From Nitrosopumilales archaeon (GTDB taxonomy: Archaea; Thermoproteota; Nitrososphaeria; Nitrososphaerales; Nitrosopumilaceae): a DNA stretch of 12,411 nt. This document shows positions 1 to 6,781 of the stretch, in pieces. Positions within the stretch are counted from its first letter, which is position 1, and every line of letters begins with the position of its first letter. The stretch covers positions 1 to 12,411 of the forward strand of contig JANXYF010000140.1 in assembly GCA_025350175.1 (NCBI GenBank), in the 5' to 3' direction. Under the pieces are notes generated by a model. That model made no database searches. It saw nothing but the letters and a program-made list of their open reading frames with translations, and had not been told where the DNA came from. The position numbers and the translations under genes are program-made.

Positions 1-2
1 TA

Positions 3-2198
3 ACCAAATATGTCCAAGATGCAGCAAAAGGCAAACCAAAGTTTCTAGACTATATCGCCACAATTGAAGCAATAATTGGAATTGGAATAATATGGGTTGG
101 AATAAACATGTTCTTCACAGACCAAATAGATTACAATACAAGGTATGCAATTGGAGGTACACTGGTAGCAGGATTTGCTCTTATTGGATTTTACTTTGTT
201 GACAAATTCAAATCTAGAGTAATCATACTTCCTTCAAAACGTGATATCTACATTCGTGTACTCACTTTGGTAATAATTGCCTTGATTGCAGGTTCTATAA
301 TGATGGTTAACAACAGTATTGCTGATGCAAGAAAAATAGAATTTCTTGGACCTTACAAAGCAGAGCAAATTGGTGTAAATCGTTACTTGGGACAATTAGA
401 CCAGATAACAATAGTACCTCAAGAAACAAAGCTAAGCTCTGTTTCGCCAAATGATATACCTAATTACGTCTCACAGAATAATGAACTACTAAATAAAATT
501 AGAGTATGGGACTGGGATGCAGCATTTGCAAAACTAAAGCCAGAGATTGGTCTTATACCATATGTTGATTTTGAAAATAACGATATTCTAAGATTCAATG
601 ATACGTTATACTGGACAGCATCAATGAAACCAATACTTCCATCCTCGGTTAGTGTGGAAAATACATGGTACAATCAACATCTTGTATACACACACGTTGA
701 CAATGGTTTTCTTACACTTGATGCCCATGATGGAACAATTGTTGATAGTAATGCCTTCTTCAAGCAGAGAGTGATTTACTATGGAGAAGGTGGACTGTTC
801 TCAGAAACTTGGGCTGCATATCCACAAAATAGGGAAACCTCAGCTGAGCTAAATAATGCATCATATCATGGAAGTGGAGGAATAGATGTTAAACCTCCTA
901 TAAGCCAATTATTTGAGCCAAACTTTTTCCTATCATATCCTACAGAACCAATTCATATTATCCGATATAGGGACGTTCATGACAGAATGCAACTACTATA
1001 TCCATATTTCCAGTACGATCTATTTGGAAAACAATTGGACATACTTCCAGTTAGTGATGGTCAAAAAACATACTGGCTTGTCCCATTGATTGTAGGTTTT
1101 GATACGAAAAATGTTCCATGGTCAGTCAGTAATCCATATTTGAGATTGGTAGGCTATGCATTGGTTGATGTTTATGATGGTAAAATAACTCTGATAAAAA
1201 CTGGTGATGACTTTTTCACAAATATGTTTGCAAGTCAATATGGAGATCAATTTGTCGATATGCCTTCATGGCTTGCCAAACAACTCAGGTATCCAGAAGC
1301 TCTCTTTAACTGGAAAGTTGACATGTTCAACATTTATCATGTAACAGATACTTCTACATTCATACAGGCAAAAGATTTCTATGAAGTCCCTGATGGACTT
1401 GGAACTTATTATGTAGAAGAAAAACCACCAGGATTTGATAAAGCAACTTACATTGGTCTACTCTCTCTTGAATTACGAGGTTCTCAGGGAAGAAACTTGG
1501 CAGGTTACATGATTGTACAAAATGACATTCCAAATCTCGGTAAGATGCAGTTCTATCAAGTTCCACTTGATTCAAAGACAAAACTACTGGGACCATCTGC
1601 AGTTCGTGAAGCATTAGCAAGAGATTCAGACTTTGCACAATTACAAACCTTACTGCGAACTCCAAGAGTAGGCGATAATATTCTCTACAGGATAGGAAAT
1701 CAAGATGTTTATTTCATTCCTGTTTATACTGCAGGTTCTGGTGGTGTAGTAACCCAACTAGGAACAATTGCAGCGGTAGGTGCTGCATTTGATGGTGAGT
1801 ATTACGTTGGTTTAGGAAGTACACCTCAGCAAGCATTTGCTACTTACTTGGCTAAGGTTACAGGTATTGCACCATCTAATGTTACTATTGCATTAGAGCT
1901 TGACGAATCTACTAGAATATCTACAATAAAATCAATACTAGAAGATCAAAAGATTAGTATTCTTACTCCACAGACGATTCAATTCCCACTTACTTTTGAT
2001 GAGGGCAAGGTATCGTTTACACAACAATCAGATCTAGAAAATACAAAAAGTCTCATCTCTACATTTGTAAAAAACTTTGTCCATCCAGGAAGTGACAGAA
2101 TATTATTCTGGCAAGAGAATGGTACAGTCAAGTTAGGTGCTGTAGCAGTAGAAGAAAACGTACCAGAACTGCACTACATTACTATAGGTGTAAGATAG
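3..2198 (+). CDS. UPF0182 family membrane protein (5' end outside window)
   Basis: The frame is open from the left edge: 35 sense codons precede the first ATG at 108 and encode a hydrophobic segment, so that ATG is internal and the true start lies upstream. About 731 residues are visible; family members are usually around 900 or more. Visible membrane spans fall at about residues 18-38, 46-66 and 82-103, counting from base 3, followed by a large domain of about 620 residues that is probably outside the membrane. Sequence typical of UPF0182 (COG1615) includes VWDWDAAFAKLKPEIG, PYVDF, the segment NQHLVYTH and the segment RVIYYGE. The biochemical function of this family is not known to me. It is followed after one base by a glutamine amidotransferase gene, so the two are probably co-transcribed. 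The family call is firm; the role is open. Confidence 0.88.
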   Translation, partial: TKYVQDAAKGKPKFLDYIATIEAIIGIGIIWVGINMFFTDQIDYNTRYAIGGTLVAGFALIGFYFVDKFKSRVIILPSKRDIYIRVLTLVIIALIAGSIMMVNNSIADARKIEFLGPYKAEQIGVNRYLGQLDQITIVPQETKLSSVSPNDIPNYVSQNNELLNKIRVWDWDAAFAKLKPEIGLIPYVDFENNDILRFNDTLYWTASMKPILPSSVSVENTWYNQHLVYTHVDNGFLTLDAHDGTIVDSNAFFKQRVIYYGEGGLFSETWAAYPQNRETSAELNNASYHGSGGIDVKPPISQLFEPNFFLSYPTEPIHIIRYRDVHDRMQLLYPYFQYDLFGKQLDILPVSDGQKTYWLVPLIVGFDTKNVPWSVSNPYLRLVGYALVDVYDGKITLIKTGDDFFTNMFASQYGDQFVDMPSWLAKQLRYPEALFNWKVDMFNIYHVTDTSTFIQAKDFYEVPDGLGTYYVEEKPPGFDKATYIGLLSLELRGSQGRNLAGYMIVQNDIPNLGKMQFYQVPLDSKTKLLGPSAVREALARDSDFAQLQTLLRTPRVGDNILYRIGNQDVYFIPVYTAGSGGVVTQLGTIAAVGAAFDGEYYVGLGSTPQQAFATYLAKVTGIAPSNVTIALELDESTRISTIKSILEDQKISILTPQTIQFPLTFDEGKVSFTQQSDLENTKSLISTFVKNFVHPGSDRILFWQENGTVKLGAVAVEENVPELHYITIGVR

Positions 2199-2199
2199 T

Positions 2200-2745
2200 T
2201 TGCTGCTAGTTGTAGACAATGGTTCGGTCTACACATCGTCACTTTTGAAATGTATACAAGAACTAAACATAAATTTTGAATCTCATGTTTTTTCTAATAT
2301 ATCATCACTTGATATTGATAATTATTCATCTATCATATTATCAGGAAGACGAAAAAATAATCCAGAAATGAATATTGTCAATTCAAAATTAGTAAAACAT
2401 TCTCTAGAAGATGATAAACCCCTGCTTGGCATATGTTATGGTGCAGAAATTCTTGCGCTCACTCTGGGAGGCACAATAAAAAAGATGACATCACCACGTC
2501 ATGGATTATATGAAATTGATATCACAAAAGATAACCCACTTTCTAGTGGAAAAATAAAAGGATTTGAAAGCCACTCATACATGATATCAAAACTTGATTC
2601 TTCTTTTACACAAATAGCCACATCTGATGATTGTAAATTTGAGATATTCCAGTATGATAACACAAATATTTTTGGAACACAATTTCATCCTGAAATGAGT
2701 AGCGATGGAAAGAATCTATTAGAGAAATTTAGCTCCATTAAATAG
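2200..2745 (+). CDS. Class I glutamine amidotransferase (GMP synthase subunit A-like)
   Basis: A 181-residue stand-alone class I glutaminase domain. Such domains release ammonia from glutamine for a partner synthase. The nucleophile elbow GICYGAE holds Cys79, and FHPE holds His163 and Glu165, giving a complete Cys-His-Glu triad. The N-terminus (LLVVDNGSVYTSSL) and the ISGR-type loop (residues 47-51) resemble GuaA-type subunits. It may be the GMP synthase glutaminase subunit or a paralogue serving another synthase; no synthase partner lies in the window. The start is TTG at 2200, one base after the upstream stop, because no ATG lies nearby and family homology begins at once. An AGGTG stretch at 2186-2190 could act as a ribosome binding site, which suits translation from an internal operon position. 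The domain is certain; the substrate pathway is not. Confidence 0.85.
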   Translation: MLLVVDNGSVYTSSLLKCIQELNINFESHVFSNISSLDIDNYSSIILSGRRKNNPEMNIVNSKLVKHSLEDDKPLLGICYGAEILALTLGGTIKKMTSPRHGLYEIDITKDNPLSSGKIKGFESHSYMISKLDSSFTQIATSDDCKFEIFQYDNTNIFGTQFHPEMSSDGKNLLEKFSSIK

Positions 2746-2756
2746 TATTAATATTG
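2746..2756 (+). promoter_or_regulatory. Possible TATA box for the C39-like/TPR gene
   Basis: The A/T-rich stretch TATTAATATTG is centred about 25 bases before the ATG at 2777 and lies just after the amidotransferase stop. This spacing suits a leaderless archaeal transcript. AT-rich DNA makes such matches common, so this is a weak call. Confidence 0.35.
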
Positions 2757-2776
2757 TATAATTGATTAATTAATTG

Positions 2777-3721
2777 ATGGATTCAACTCATACACTTGAG
2801 ATACCGCTAGTAAAAGAGGAAAACATCTGTCTGCCATCAGTTGTTAGTGCAGTATCAAAATACTGGGGAATAGATCTGCCACTAAAAGAGGCCACAGAAA
2901 TTGCAAAAAAATATCCTCACATGAAAGGAAGTATTCTCATCGAAGGTGTTGAGCTTGCAGAACGACATGGTCTTTCAGCCATTATTTCAAATTCTAGTCT
3001 TAAAGAATTAAAAAAAATGATCGATATAGGAGTTCCACCAATTGTGATACTTCCAGGAATCAAAGATGTAGTACAACATGCATCACTTGTTGTTGGATAT
3101 GACGAGATAGAAAAAACCATTTTTCACTATATACCAGAACCTGAAAAAATAGGAGCAATTCCTGAAAAAAGATTTGATGAACAATGGCAAGAAGATGACC
3201 GGTTGATGCTCTTGCTAATTCCACATGATATTGTCTCTGATGTAAATACATTTGATGAAAAAAAAACTAGATCTAATAGATTGTGTTTTGACGGAGAAAA
3301 GTTAAGACTTCAAGGCAAAACTGATGAGACTATAACTATGCTAAAAAAAGCTATTGAGATGAATAAATCAAATTCAACTGCTATGTGTCTCTTGGCGGGA
3401 ATACTAAATGATCAAAATTCTAGCGAAGCCTTGGATTACTATGAAAAAACTATAGAACTAAATTCAAAATATTATCTGGCATACAGAGGAATGGGAAATT
3501 ATTACTTGAAAGCCAAGGACTTTCAGAATGCCGAAAAATATTATACCAAAGCAATTGAGGTTGACTCGTTTAGATTTGCACCAATTTACAAGAATCGTGG
3601 ATTGGCAAGATTTGAACAGAAAAAGTCAGATATTGCCAAAGAAGATTTTAAAATGTATATAAAACAAATGCCAGAAGCGCATGACAAAATTAGCATTGAG
3701 CAAGCCATCTCACAAATGTAA
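2777..3721 (+). CDS. C39-peptidase-like domain protein with C-terminal TPR repeats
   Basis: A 314-residue protein with two parts. Residues 8-150 resemble the papain-like C39 (double-glycine peptidase) fold: a possible nucleophile Cys18 in NICLPSVVSAV, His101 in VQHASLVVGYD, and a FDEQW segment near 133-137. The usual Asp-Pro after the His strand is replaced by EPEK around Glu121, and the usual Gln before the Cys is Glu15, so peptidase activity is uncertain. Residues about 167-300 form three to four TPR helix pairs, for example AYRGMGNYYLKAKDFQNAEK at 235-254. No signal peptide or membrane span is visible, so it is probably cytoplasmic, unlike transporter-linked C39 domains. The ATG at 2777 is preferred over the adjacent TTG at 2774 because of the TATA-like spacing. 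Role and partner are unknown; the TPRs suggest a bound protein target. Confidence 0.7.
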   Translation: MDSTHTLEIPLVKEENICLPSVVSAVSKYWGIDLPLKEATEIAKKYPHMKGSILIEGVELAERHGLSAIISNSSLKELKKMIDIGVPPIVILPGIKDVVQHASLVVGYDEIEKTIFHYIPEPEKIGAIPEKRFDEQWQEDDRLMLLLIPHDIVSDVNTFDEKKTRSNRLCFDGEKLRLQGKTDETITMLKKAIEMNKSNSTAMCLLAGILNDQNSSEALDYYEKTIELNSKYYLAYRGMGNYYLKAKDFQNAEKYYTKAIEVDSFRFAPIYKNRGLARFEQKKSDIAKEDFKMYIKQMPEAHDKISIEQAISQM

Positions 3722-3733
3722 TGTAAAGTAAAA

Positions 3734-3742
3734 GATTTAATG
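3734..3742 (+). promoter_or_regulatory. Possible TATA box for the HIT gene
   Basis: GATTTAATG is centred about 25 bases before the ATG at 3763, consistent with an almost leaderless message. Identified only by composition and spacing. Confidence 0.4.
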
Positions 3743-3762
3743 CTCTCTTTAAGAAAAGATCT

Positions 3763-4176
3763 ATGGATTGTATCTTCTGCAAAATAATTAATGGAACTAT
3801 CTCTGCAAAAAAATTATACGAAACTCCTAACTCACTTGCCTTTTTAGATGCCTTTCCACTTACTCGAGGTCACACACTTGTGATCCCAAAGAATCACTAT
3901 GCTAAGGTGCAAGATATGAGTGAATCAGACAGCAAAGATCTTTTTGAAACAGTCAAGATTTTATCTAAAAAACTTGAATCAATTTCTTTATCATCATTAA
4001 TCGCAATTCATAACGGTAAGGAGAGTGGTCAGGAGATACCTCATGTACATGTTCATGTTGTTCCAAGAAACTCCTCTGATGGTGCAGGACCAATTCATAG
4101 CATGTTTGTAAAACGGCCAGTACTTGATGAAAATGAATTTGAAAAAATAATAAAAATTATTCAAGATAATAAATAA
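3763..4176 (+). CDS. HIT family nucleotide hydrolase
   Basis: A 137-residue histidine-triad protein of the HINT/bacterial-archaeal HIT type. These enzymes hydrolyse or transfer nucleotide phosphoramidates or related nucleotides in the cytoplasm. The signature IPHVHVHVVPR lies at 92-102, with the catalytic central His expected at 96. An N-terminal CIFC pair (Cys3, Cys6), with His45 in KNHYAK, suggests the structural zinc site found in many members. The length is normal and the domain complete. ATG at 3763 begins directly at the conserved MDCIFCKII opening. The gene converges on the tRNA-Gly gene, whose 3' end is 9 bases past the stop. The exact substrate cannot be read from sequence. Confidence 0.93.
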   Translation: MDCIFCKIINGTISAKKLYETPNSLAFLDAFPLTRGHTLVIPKNHYAKVQDMSESDSKDLFETVKILSKKLESISLSSLIAIHNGKESGQEIPHVHVHVVPRNSSDGAGPIHSMFVKRPVLDENEFEKIIKIIQDNK

Positions 4177-4185
4177 AAATCAAAG

Positions 4186-4259
4186 TGCGGAGTGCGGGAA
4201 TTGAACCCGCGACCTTCAGCTTGGGAAGCTGACGTCCTACCAGGCTGGACTAACTCCGC
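4186..4259 (-). tRNA. tRNA-Gly(CCC)
   Basis: Read on the minus strand, this folds into a complete cloverleaf with no intron. The acceptor stem is a perfect 7-bp match (GCGGAGT with ACTCCGC), the D stem GTCC/GGAC, the anticodon stem TCAGC/GCTGA and the T stem GCGGG/CCCGC with loop TTCAATT. The anticodon loop TTCCCAA places CCC at plus-strand 4223-4225, which decodes GGG as glycine. The discriminator base is A (position 4186), and no CCA is encoded, as is usual in archaea. The variable loop is five bases. Its likely promoter is the TATA element at 4284-4291, about 28 bases upstream. Confidence 0.97.
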
Positions 4260-4283
4260 TGAATCGAGATCTGGTGTCTAACA

Positions 4284-4291
4284 TTATATAG
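4284..4291. promoter_or_regulatory. TATA element probably shared by tRNA-Gly (-) and zinc-ribbon gene (+)
   Basis: The core TATATA at 4285-4290 is self-complementary. Its centre is about 25 bases before the ATG at 4312 on the plus strand and about 28 bases before the tRNA 5' end at 4259 on the minus strand. Both distances fit archaeal TATA-to-start spacing. No other good TATA box is seen in the 52-base gap, so a single element may serve both directions. This is inferred from spacing only. Confidence 0.55.
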
Positions 4292-4311
4292 TTTAGTTGA
4301 CAAATTAAATC

Positions 4312-4485
4312 ATGGATGCAAAATGTCCGGAATGTGACAAAGTTGCAATACTTGATGATGAGATATCAAATGTAAAATGCCCTCATTGTGGATTTGAGGT
4401 AAAATATGATGAGTATCTTAATTTAATGAAACAAAAAGTTGGGCAAATGGCAGAAGACTTTCAATTTGACAGACCTGGTTTTTAA
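4312..4485 (+). CDS. Small zinc-ribbon protein
   Basis: A 57-residue protein with two CxxC knuckles, CPEC at 5-8 and CPHC at 23-26, spaced as in a rubredoxin-like zinc ribbon that binds one zinc. The acidic and aromatic tail (FEVKYDEYLN, then MAEDFQFDRPGF) is probably helical. There is no signal peptide. The ATG at 4312 lies 25 bases from the TATA element at 4284-4291, which suggests a leaderless message. Small zinc ribbons of this kind in archaea are often tied to transcription, translation or as adaptor modules, but no specific family is recognised here. The stop codon directly abuts the stop of the opposing zinc-ribbon gene. Confidence 0.8.
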   Translation: MDAKCPECDKVAILDDEISNVKCPHCGFEVKYDEYLNLMKQKVGQMAEDFQFDRPGF

Positions 4486-4611
4486 TCACCAAAATGAGCC
4501 CTTGTCTGAACAGTCAAGATGTGCTCCACAATTTGTACATATCATATGACAGGCTTGCATTGAAACCATTATTTTGTCACAGCGAGGACATTTGATTGAC
4601 TCATTCAACAA
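4486..4611 (-). CDS. Small zinc-ribbon microprotein (TTG start)
   Basis: A minus-strand frame of about 41 residues. It opens TTG-TTG-AAT and then encodes NESIKCPRCDKIMVSMQA, followed by CxxxxCTNCGAHLDC and a short end in FW. Cysteines fall as CPRC, an isolated Cys-His, CTNC and a final Cys, a dense metal-binding pattern in so short a peptide that is unlikely by chance. The frame has no ATG before the first CxxC, so TTG at 4611 (or the next TTG at 4608) is the proposed start. The A/T box at 4631-4641 sits about 25 bases upstream, fitting a leaderless TTG start. It is tail-to-tail with the 57-residue zinc-ribbon gene. The function is unknown. It is short enough that automatic gene callers often miss it. 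Confidence 0.65.
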   Translation of the reverse strand: MLNESIKCPRCDKIMVSMQACHMICTNCGAHLDCSDKGSFW

Positions 4612-4630
4612 TCTAGCAAAGGTCTTTACA

Positions 4631-4641
4631 TTTTTAAAAGA
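4631..4641 (-). promoter_or_regulatory. Possible TATA box for the minus-strand zinc-ribbon gene
   Basis: The minus strand reads TCTTTTAAAAA across this interval, centred about 25 bases before the TTG at 4611. The placement supports the TTG start but is a composition-level match. Confidence 0.4.
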
Positions 4642-4654
4642 TTTAGGTACAAAG

Positions 4655-4665
4655 ATTAATTAATA
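4655..4665 (+). promoter_or_regulatory. Possible TATA box for rps6e
   Basis: ATTAATTAATA is centred about 28 bases before the TTG start at 4688. A T-run of eight lies between box and gene. Composition and spacing only. Confidence 0.35.
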
Positions 4666-4687
4666 GTTTAAAGATTTTTTTTACTAC

Positions 4688-5092
4688 TTGGCTACATTCA
4701 AGCTGAATATATCTGATAAAAAAGGAAGAGCTATTACCAAAGAGGTTAAGGAGAAGGAGGCTGGACCATTTTTGGGTCTACAAGTAGGTAGCGAGTTAGA
4801 TGCTGCATTAATAGGTGAATCTGGTAAATTAAAAATTACTGGAGGTAGCGACAAGTCCGGAGTTCCGCTCCGAGAAGATATTCATGGTGGTGCCAGAAAA
4901 TACATTTTGTTATCAAGGGGTGTAGGATTAAGAGATGCTGAAAAAGGACAACGAGTCCGTAAGCTTGTTAGAGGAAATACCATTACAGAAGAAGTTTATC
5001 AATTAAACTGCTTTTTTGACGGAGAACTTAAGGTAGAAGAAAAACCAGCTGAAGGACAAGAAAAAGAATCTGCCAAGAAAACTAAGGCATAG
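4688..5092 (+). CDS. rps6e: 30S ribosomal protein S6e
   Basis: A 134-residue homologue of archaeal/eukaryotic S6e, a small-subunit ribosomal protein. The N-terminal strand FKLNISDKKGRAITKEV, the signature LKITGGSDKSGVPLRED around 49-65, and the basic GQRVRKLVRGNTI region at 87-99 are characteristic. The C-terminus (from about 115) is a charged Glu/Lys tail, shorter than the phosphorylated tail of eukaryotic S6. The start is TTG at 4688, because homology begins at the second residue and no ATG lies near. It leads a same-strand run with aIF2 gamma 30 bases downstream, a pairing known in other archaea. Identification is secure. Confidence 0.96.
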   Translation: MATFKLNISDKKGRAITKEVKEKEAGPFLGLQVGSELDAALIGESGKLKITGGSDKSGVPLREDIHGGARKYILLSRGVGLRDAEKGQRVRKLVRGNTITEEVYQLNCFFDGELKVEEKPAEGQEKESAKKTKA

Positions 5093-5122
5093 GTTAACAT
5101 ATCTGCTTTTTCTAGTTTGTAC

Positions 5123-6388
5123 ATGCACTGGAAAGAAACACTTCCTGATTGGTATATTAAAAAATACGGTTATCAACCATGTGTAAACATTGGAACTGCA
5201 GGTCATGTTGATCACGGCAAGACAACTCTAATCCAAGCTTTGACTGGTGTCTGGACTAGTGCACATAGTGAGGAATTGAAAAGAGGAATTACTATTAGAG
5301 TTGGATATGCTGATGCAGCATTTTACAAATGTAAAAAATGTGAGGCTCCATTATGTTATTCAGTAACACCAAAGTGTAATAATTGTGGAAAAGAAAGTGA
5401 ATTATCACGTGTTGTTAGTTTTGTAGATAGTCCAGGACATGAAAGTTTGATGGCAAACATGTTATCAGGATCTGCTCTAATTGATGGTGCAATGCTTCTA
5501 GTAGCAGCTAATGAAAAAGTTCCTCAGCCACAGACTAAGGAACATTTACTTGCTTTGCAAACACTTGGAATAAAACAAGTGGTAATAGTTCAAAATAAAG
5601 TTGATTTGATATCGTATGAACAAGCCATGGAAAATTATGCTGATATAGTAAAATTTGTCAAAGGAACAACTGCCGCAAAAGCTCCAATCATACCAATTTC
5701 TGCCCAATCCAAATTAAACATTGATGCTTTGATAGGTGCAATTGAATCTTCAATACCTACTCCTGAGAGAGACGAGAAAAAAAACACTGTCATGCATGTA
5801 CTACGATCATTTGATGTAAACAAACCTGGAACTAAAATTAAAGACATCAAAGGTGGTGTTATTGGAGGAAGCATTGTTCAAGGAACATTCCAAGTAGGAG
5901 ACGAAATTGAGATAAAACCTGGTTTGGCTAATGAGAAAACAGGTAAGTATGAACCAATTTTTACCCAGATTGCATCTTTAGGAACTGGTGCAGGAATAGT
6001 CAAGGAAGTAAAATCTGGTGGCCTGATTGCAATAGCAACCAAGCTTGATCCGGCAATGACTAGAAGTGATTCACTAATAGGTTCTGTAATTGGTAGACCA
6101 GGTACTCTGCCAGAAAATTCTTACAGTACAAAAATTGAAGTAAATCTTTTTGATACTGCAGTGGGTTCTGGTGAAGAGATAAAAGTTTCTCCAATAACTA
6201 CAGGAGAATCTTTGAGATTAAGTTTAGGAACTGCTCCACTCTTATCCAAAGTTACTAGTGTAAGGGGCAAGATAGTGGAATTGCAATTCAAAAGACCCGT
6301 ATGTATTTTTGACAATAGTAAGGTAGCAATAAGTAGAAGAATTGCTGAAAGATGGAGATTAATTGGTGCTGGTGTAGCAAGTGGTTGA
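5123..6388 (+). CDS. Translation initiation factor aIF2 subunit gamma
   Basis: The GTPase core of aIF2, which carries initiator Met-tRNA to the small ribosomal subunit. Counting from ATG at 5123 it has 421 residues. The G1 loop GHVDHGKT is at 27-34, G3 DSPGH at 102-106, and G4 NKVD at 158-161. An inserted zinc knuckle, CKKC at 70-73 and CNNC at 85-88, is typical of the gamma subunit. Beta-barrel domains II and III follow, ending GAGVASG. TTG at 5117 would add two residues; ATG is preferred because an A/T stretch at 5094-5105 is centred about 24 bases before it and the MHWKETLPDW opening looks like the family start. The PIN gene overlaps its last 8 bases, so the two are probably translationally linked. 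The alpha subunit is on the opposite strand at 10425-11222; beta is not in the window. Confidence 0.96.
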   Translation: MHWKETLPDWYIKKYGYQPCVNIGTAGHVDHGKTTLIQALTGVWTSAHSEELKRGITIRVGYADAAFYKCKKCEAPLCYSVTPKCNNCGKESELSRVVSFVDSPGHESLMANMLSGSALIDGAMLLVAANEKVPQPQTKEHLLALQTLGIKQVVIVQNKVDLISYEQAMENYADIVKFVKGTTAAKAPIIPISAQSKLNIDALIGAIESSIPTPERDEKKNTVMHVLRSFDVNKPGTKIKDIKGGVIGGSIVQGTFQVGDEIEIKPGLANEKTGKYEPIFTQIASLGTGAGIVKEVKSGGLIAIATKLDPAMTRSDSLIGSVIGRPGTLPENSYSTKIEVNLFDTAVGSGEEIKVSPITTGESLRLSLGTAPLLSKVTSVRGKIVELQFKRPVCIFDNSKVAISRRIAERWRLIGAGVASG

Positions 6389-6757
6389 AATTATCTGTGA
6401 TTCTAGTTTTCTCATGGTCCTTGTCTCAAGAAGAATAAAGAACATATCTAGTATAGAAACAGAAATTGGAGCAATAGAGTATGTTGTACCAGACATGGTA
6501 GTAAAAGAATTAGAAAGAGTAACTATGGATAATAAAAAAAAAGTTCTGCTGAAAATGCTCTGAAAATTGTAAAAGATCTGAAAAAGATTAGTATCTCAGG
6601 AAAATCTGTTGATGATGCACTAGTTTCTTATGTAAAAAAACATGGAGGAATAATAGCCACACTTGATAATGAACTCAAAACGAGAATAAAGAAAAGTGGC
6701 GGTTCTATCCTTTCTGTCTCAAGTGACAAAATTATTCTTGAACCAAGTAAGCTTTAA
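6381..6757 (+). CDS. PIN-domain nuclease, Fcf1-like, frame broken in an A9 run
   Basis: The frame starts with GTG at 6381, overlapping the aIF2 gamma stop, and runs to TGA at 6561-6563 (60 residues). The rest of the domain continues in the -1 frame to TAA at 6755-6757. The switch must fall in the nine A at 6534-6542, because stops in the -1 frame at 6530-6535 bar it earlier. The joined product is 125 residues, normal for a single PIN domain. It keeps all expected acidic metal ligands: Asp7 in CDSSF, Glu43 in VKELERV, Asp78/Asp79 in SVDDAL and Asp96 in ATLDNELKTRI. COG1412-type PIN proteins next to aIF2 gamma are a known archaeal arrangement and are linked to rRNA processing. One extra A would restore the frame. 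Sequencing error, slippage during expression and a real mutation are all possible. Confidence 0.75.
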
Positions 6758-6761
6758 TTTT
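6753..6761 (+). promoter_or_regulatory. Possible TATA box for the UPF0173 gene
   Basis: TTTAATTTT overlaps the PIN stop codon and is centred 25 bases before the ATG at 6782. Spacing fits a leaderless transcript; sequence match only. Confidence 0.4.
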
Positions 6762-6781
6762 GGTAGAAGCGAATTTTAATT

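Noticed and set aside
1360..1665. Minus-strand 101-codon open frame inside the UPF0182 gene
   Set aside because: No recognisable protein features and fully inside a well-supported gene on the other strand; a shadow frame.
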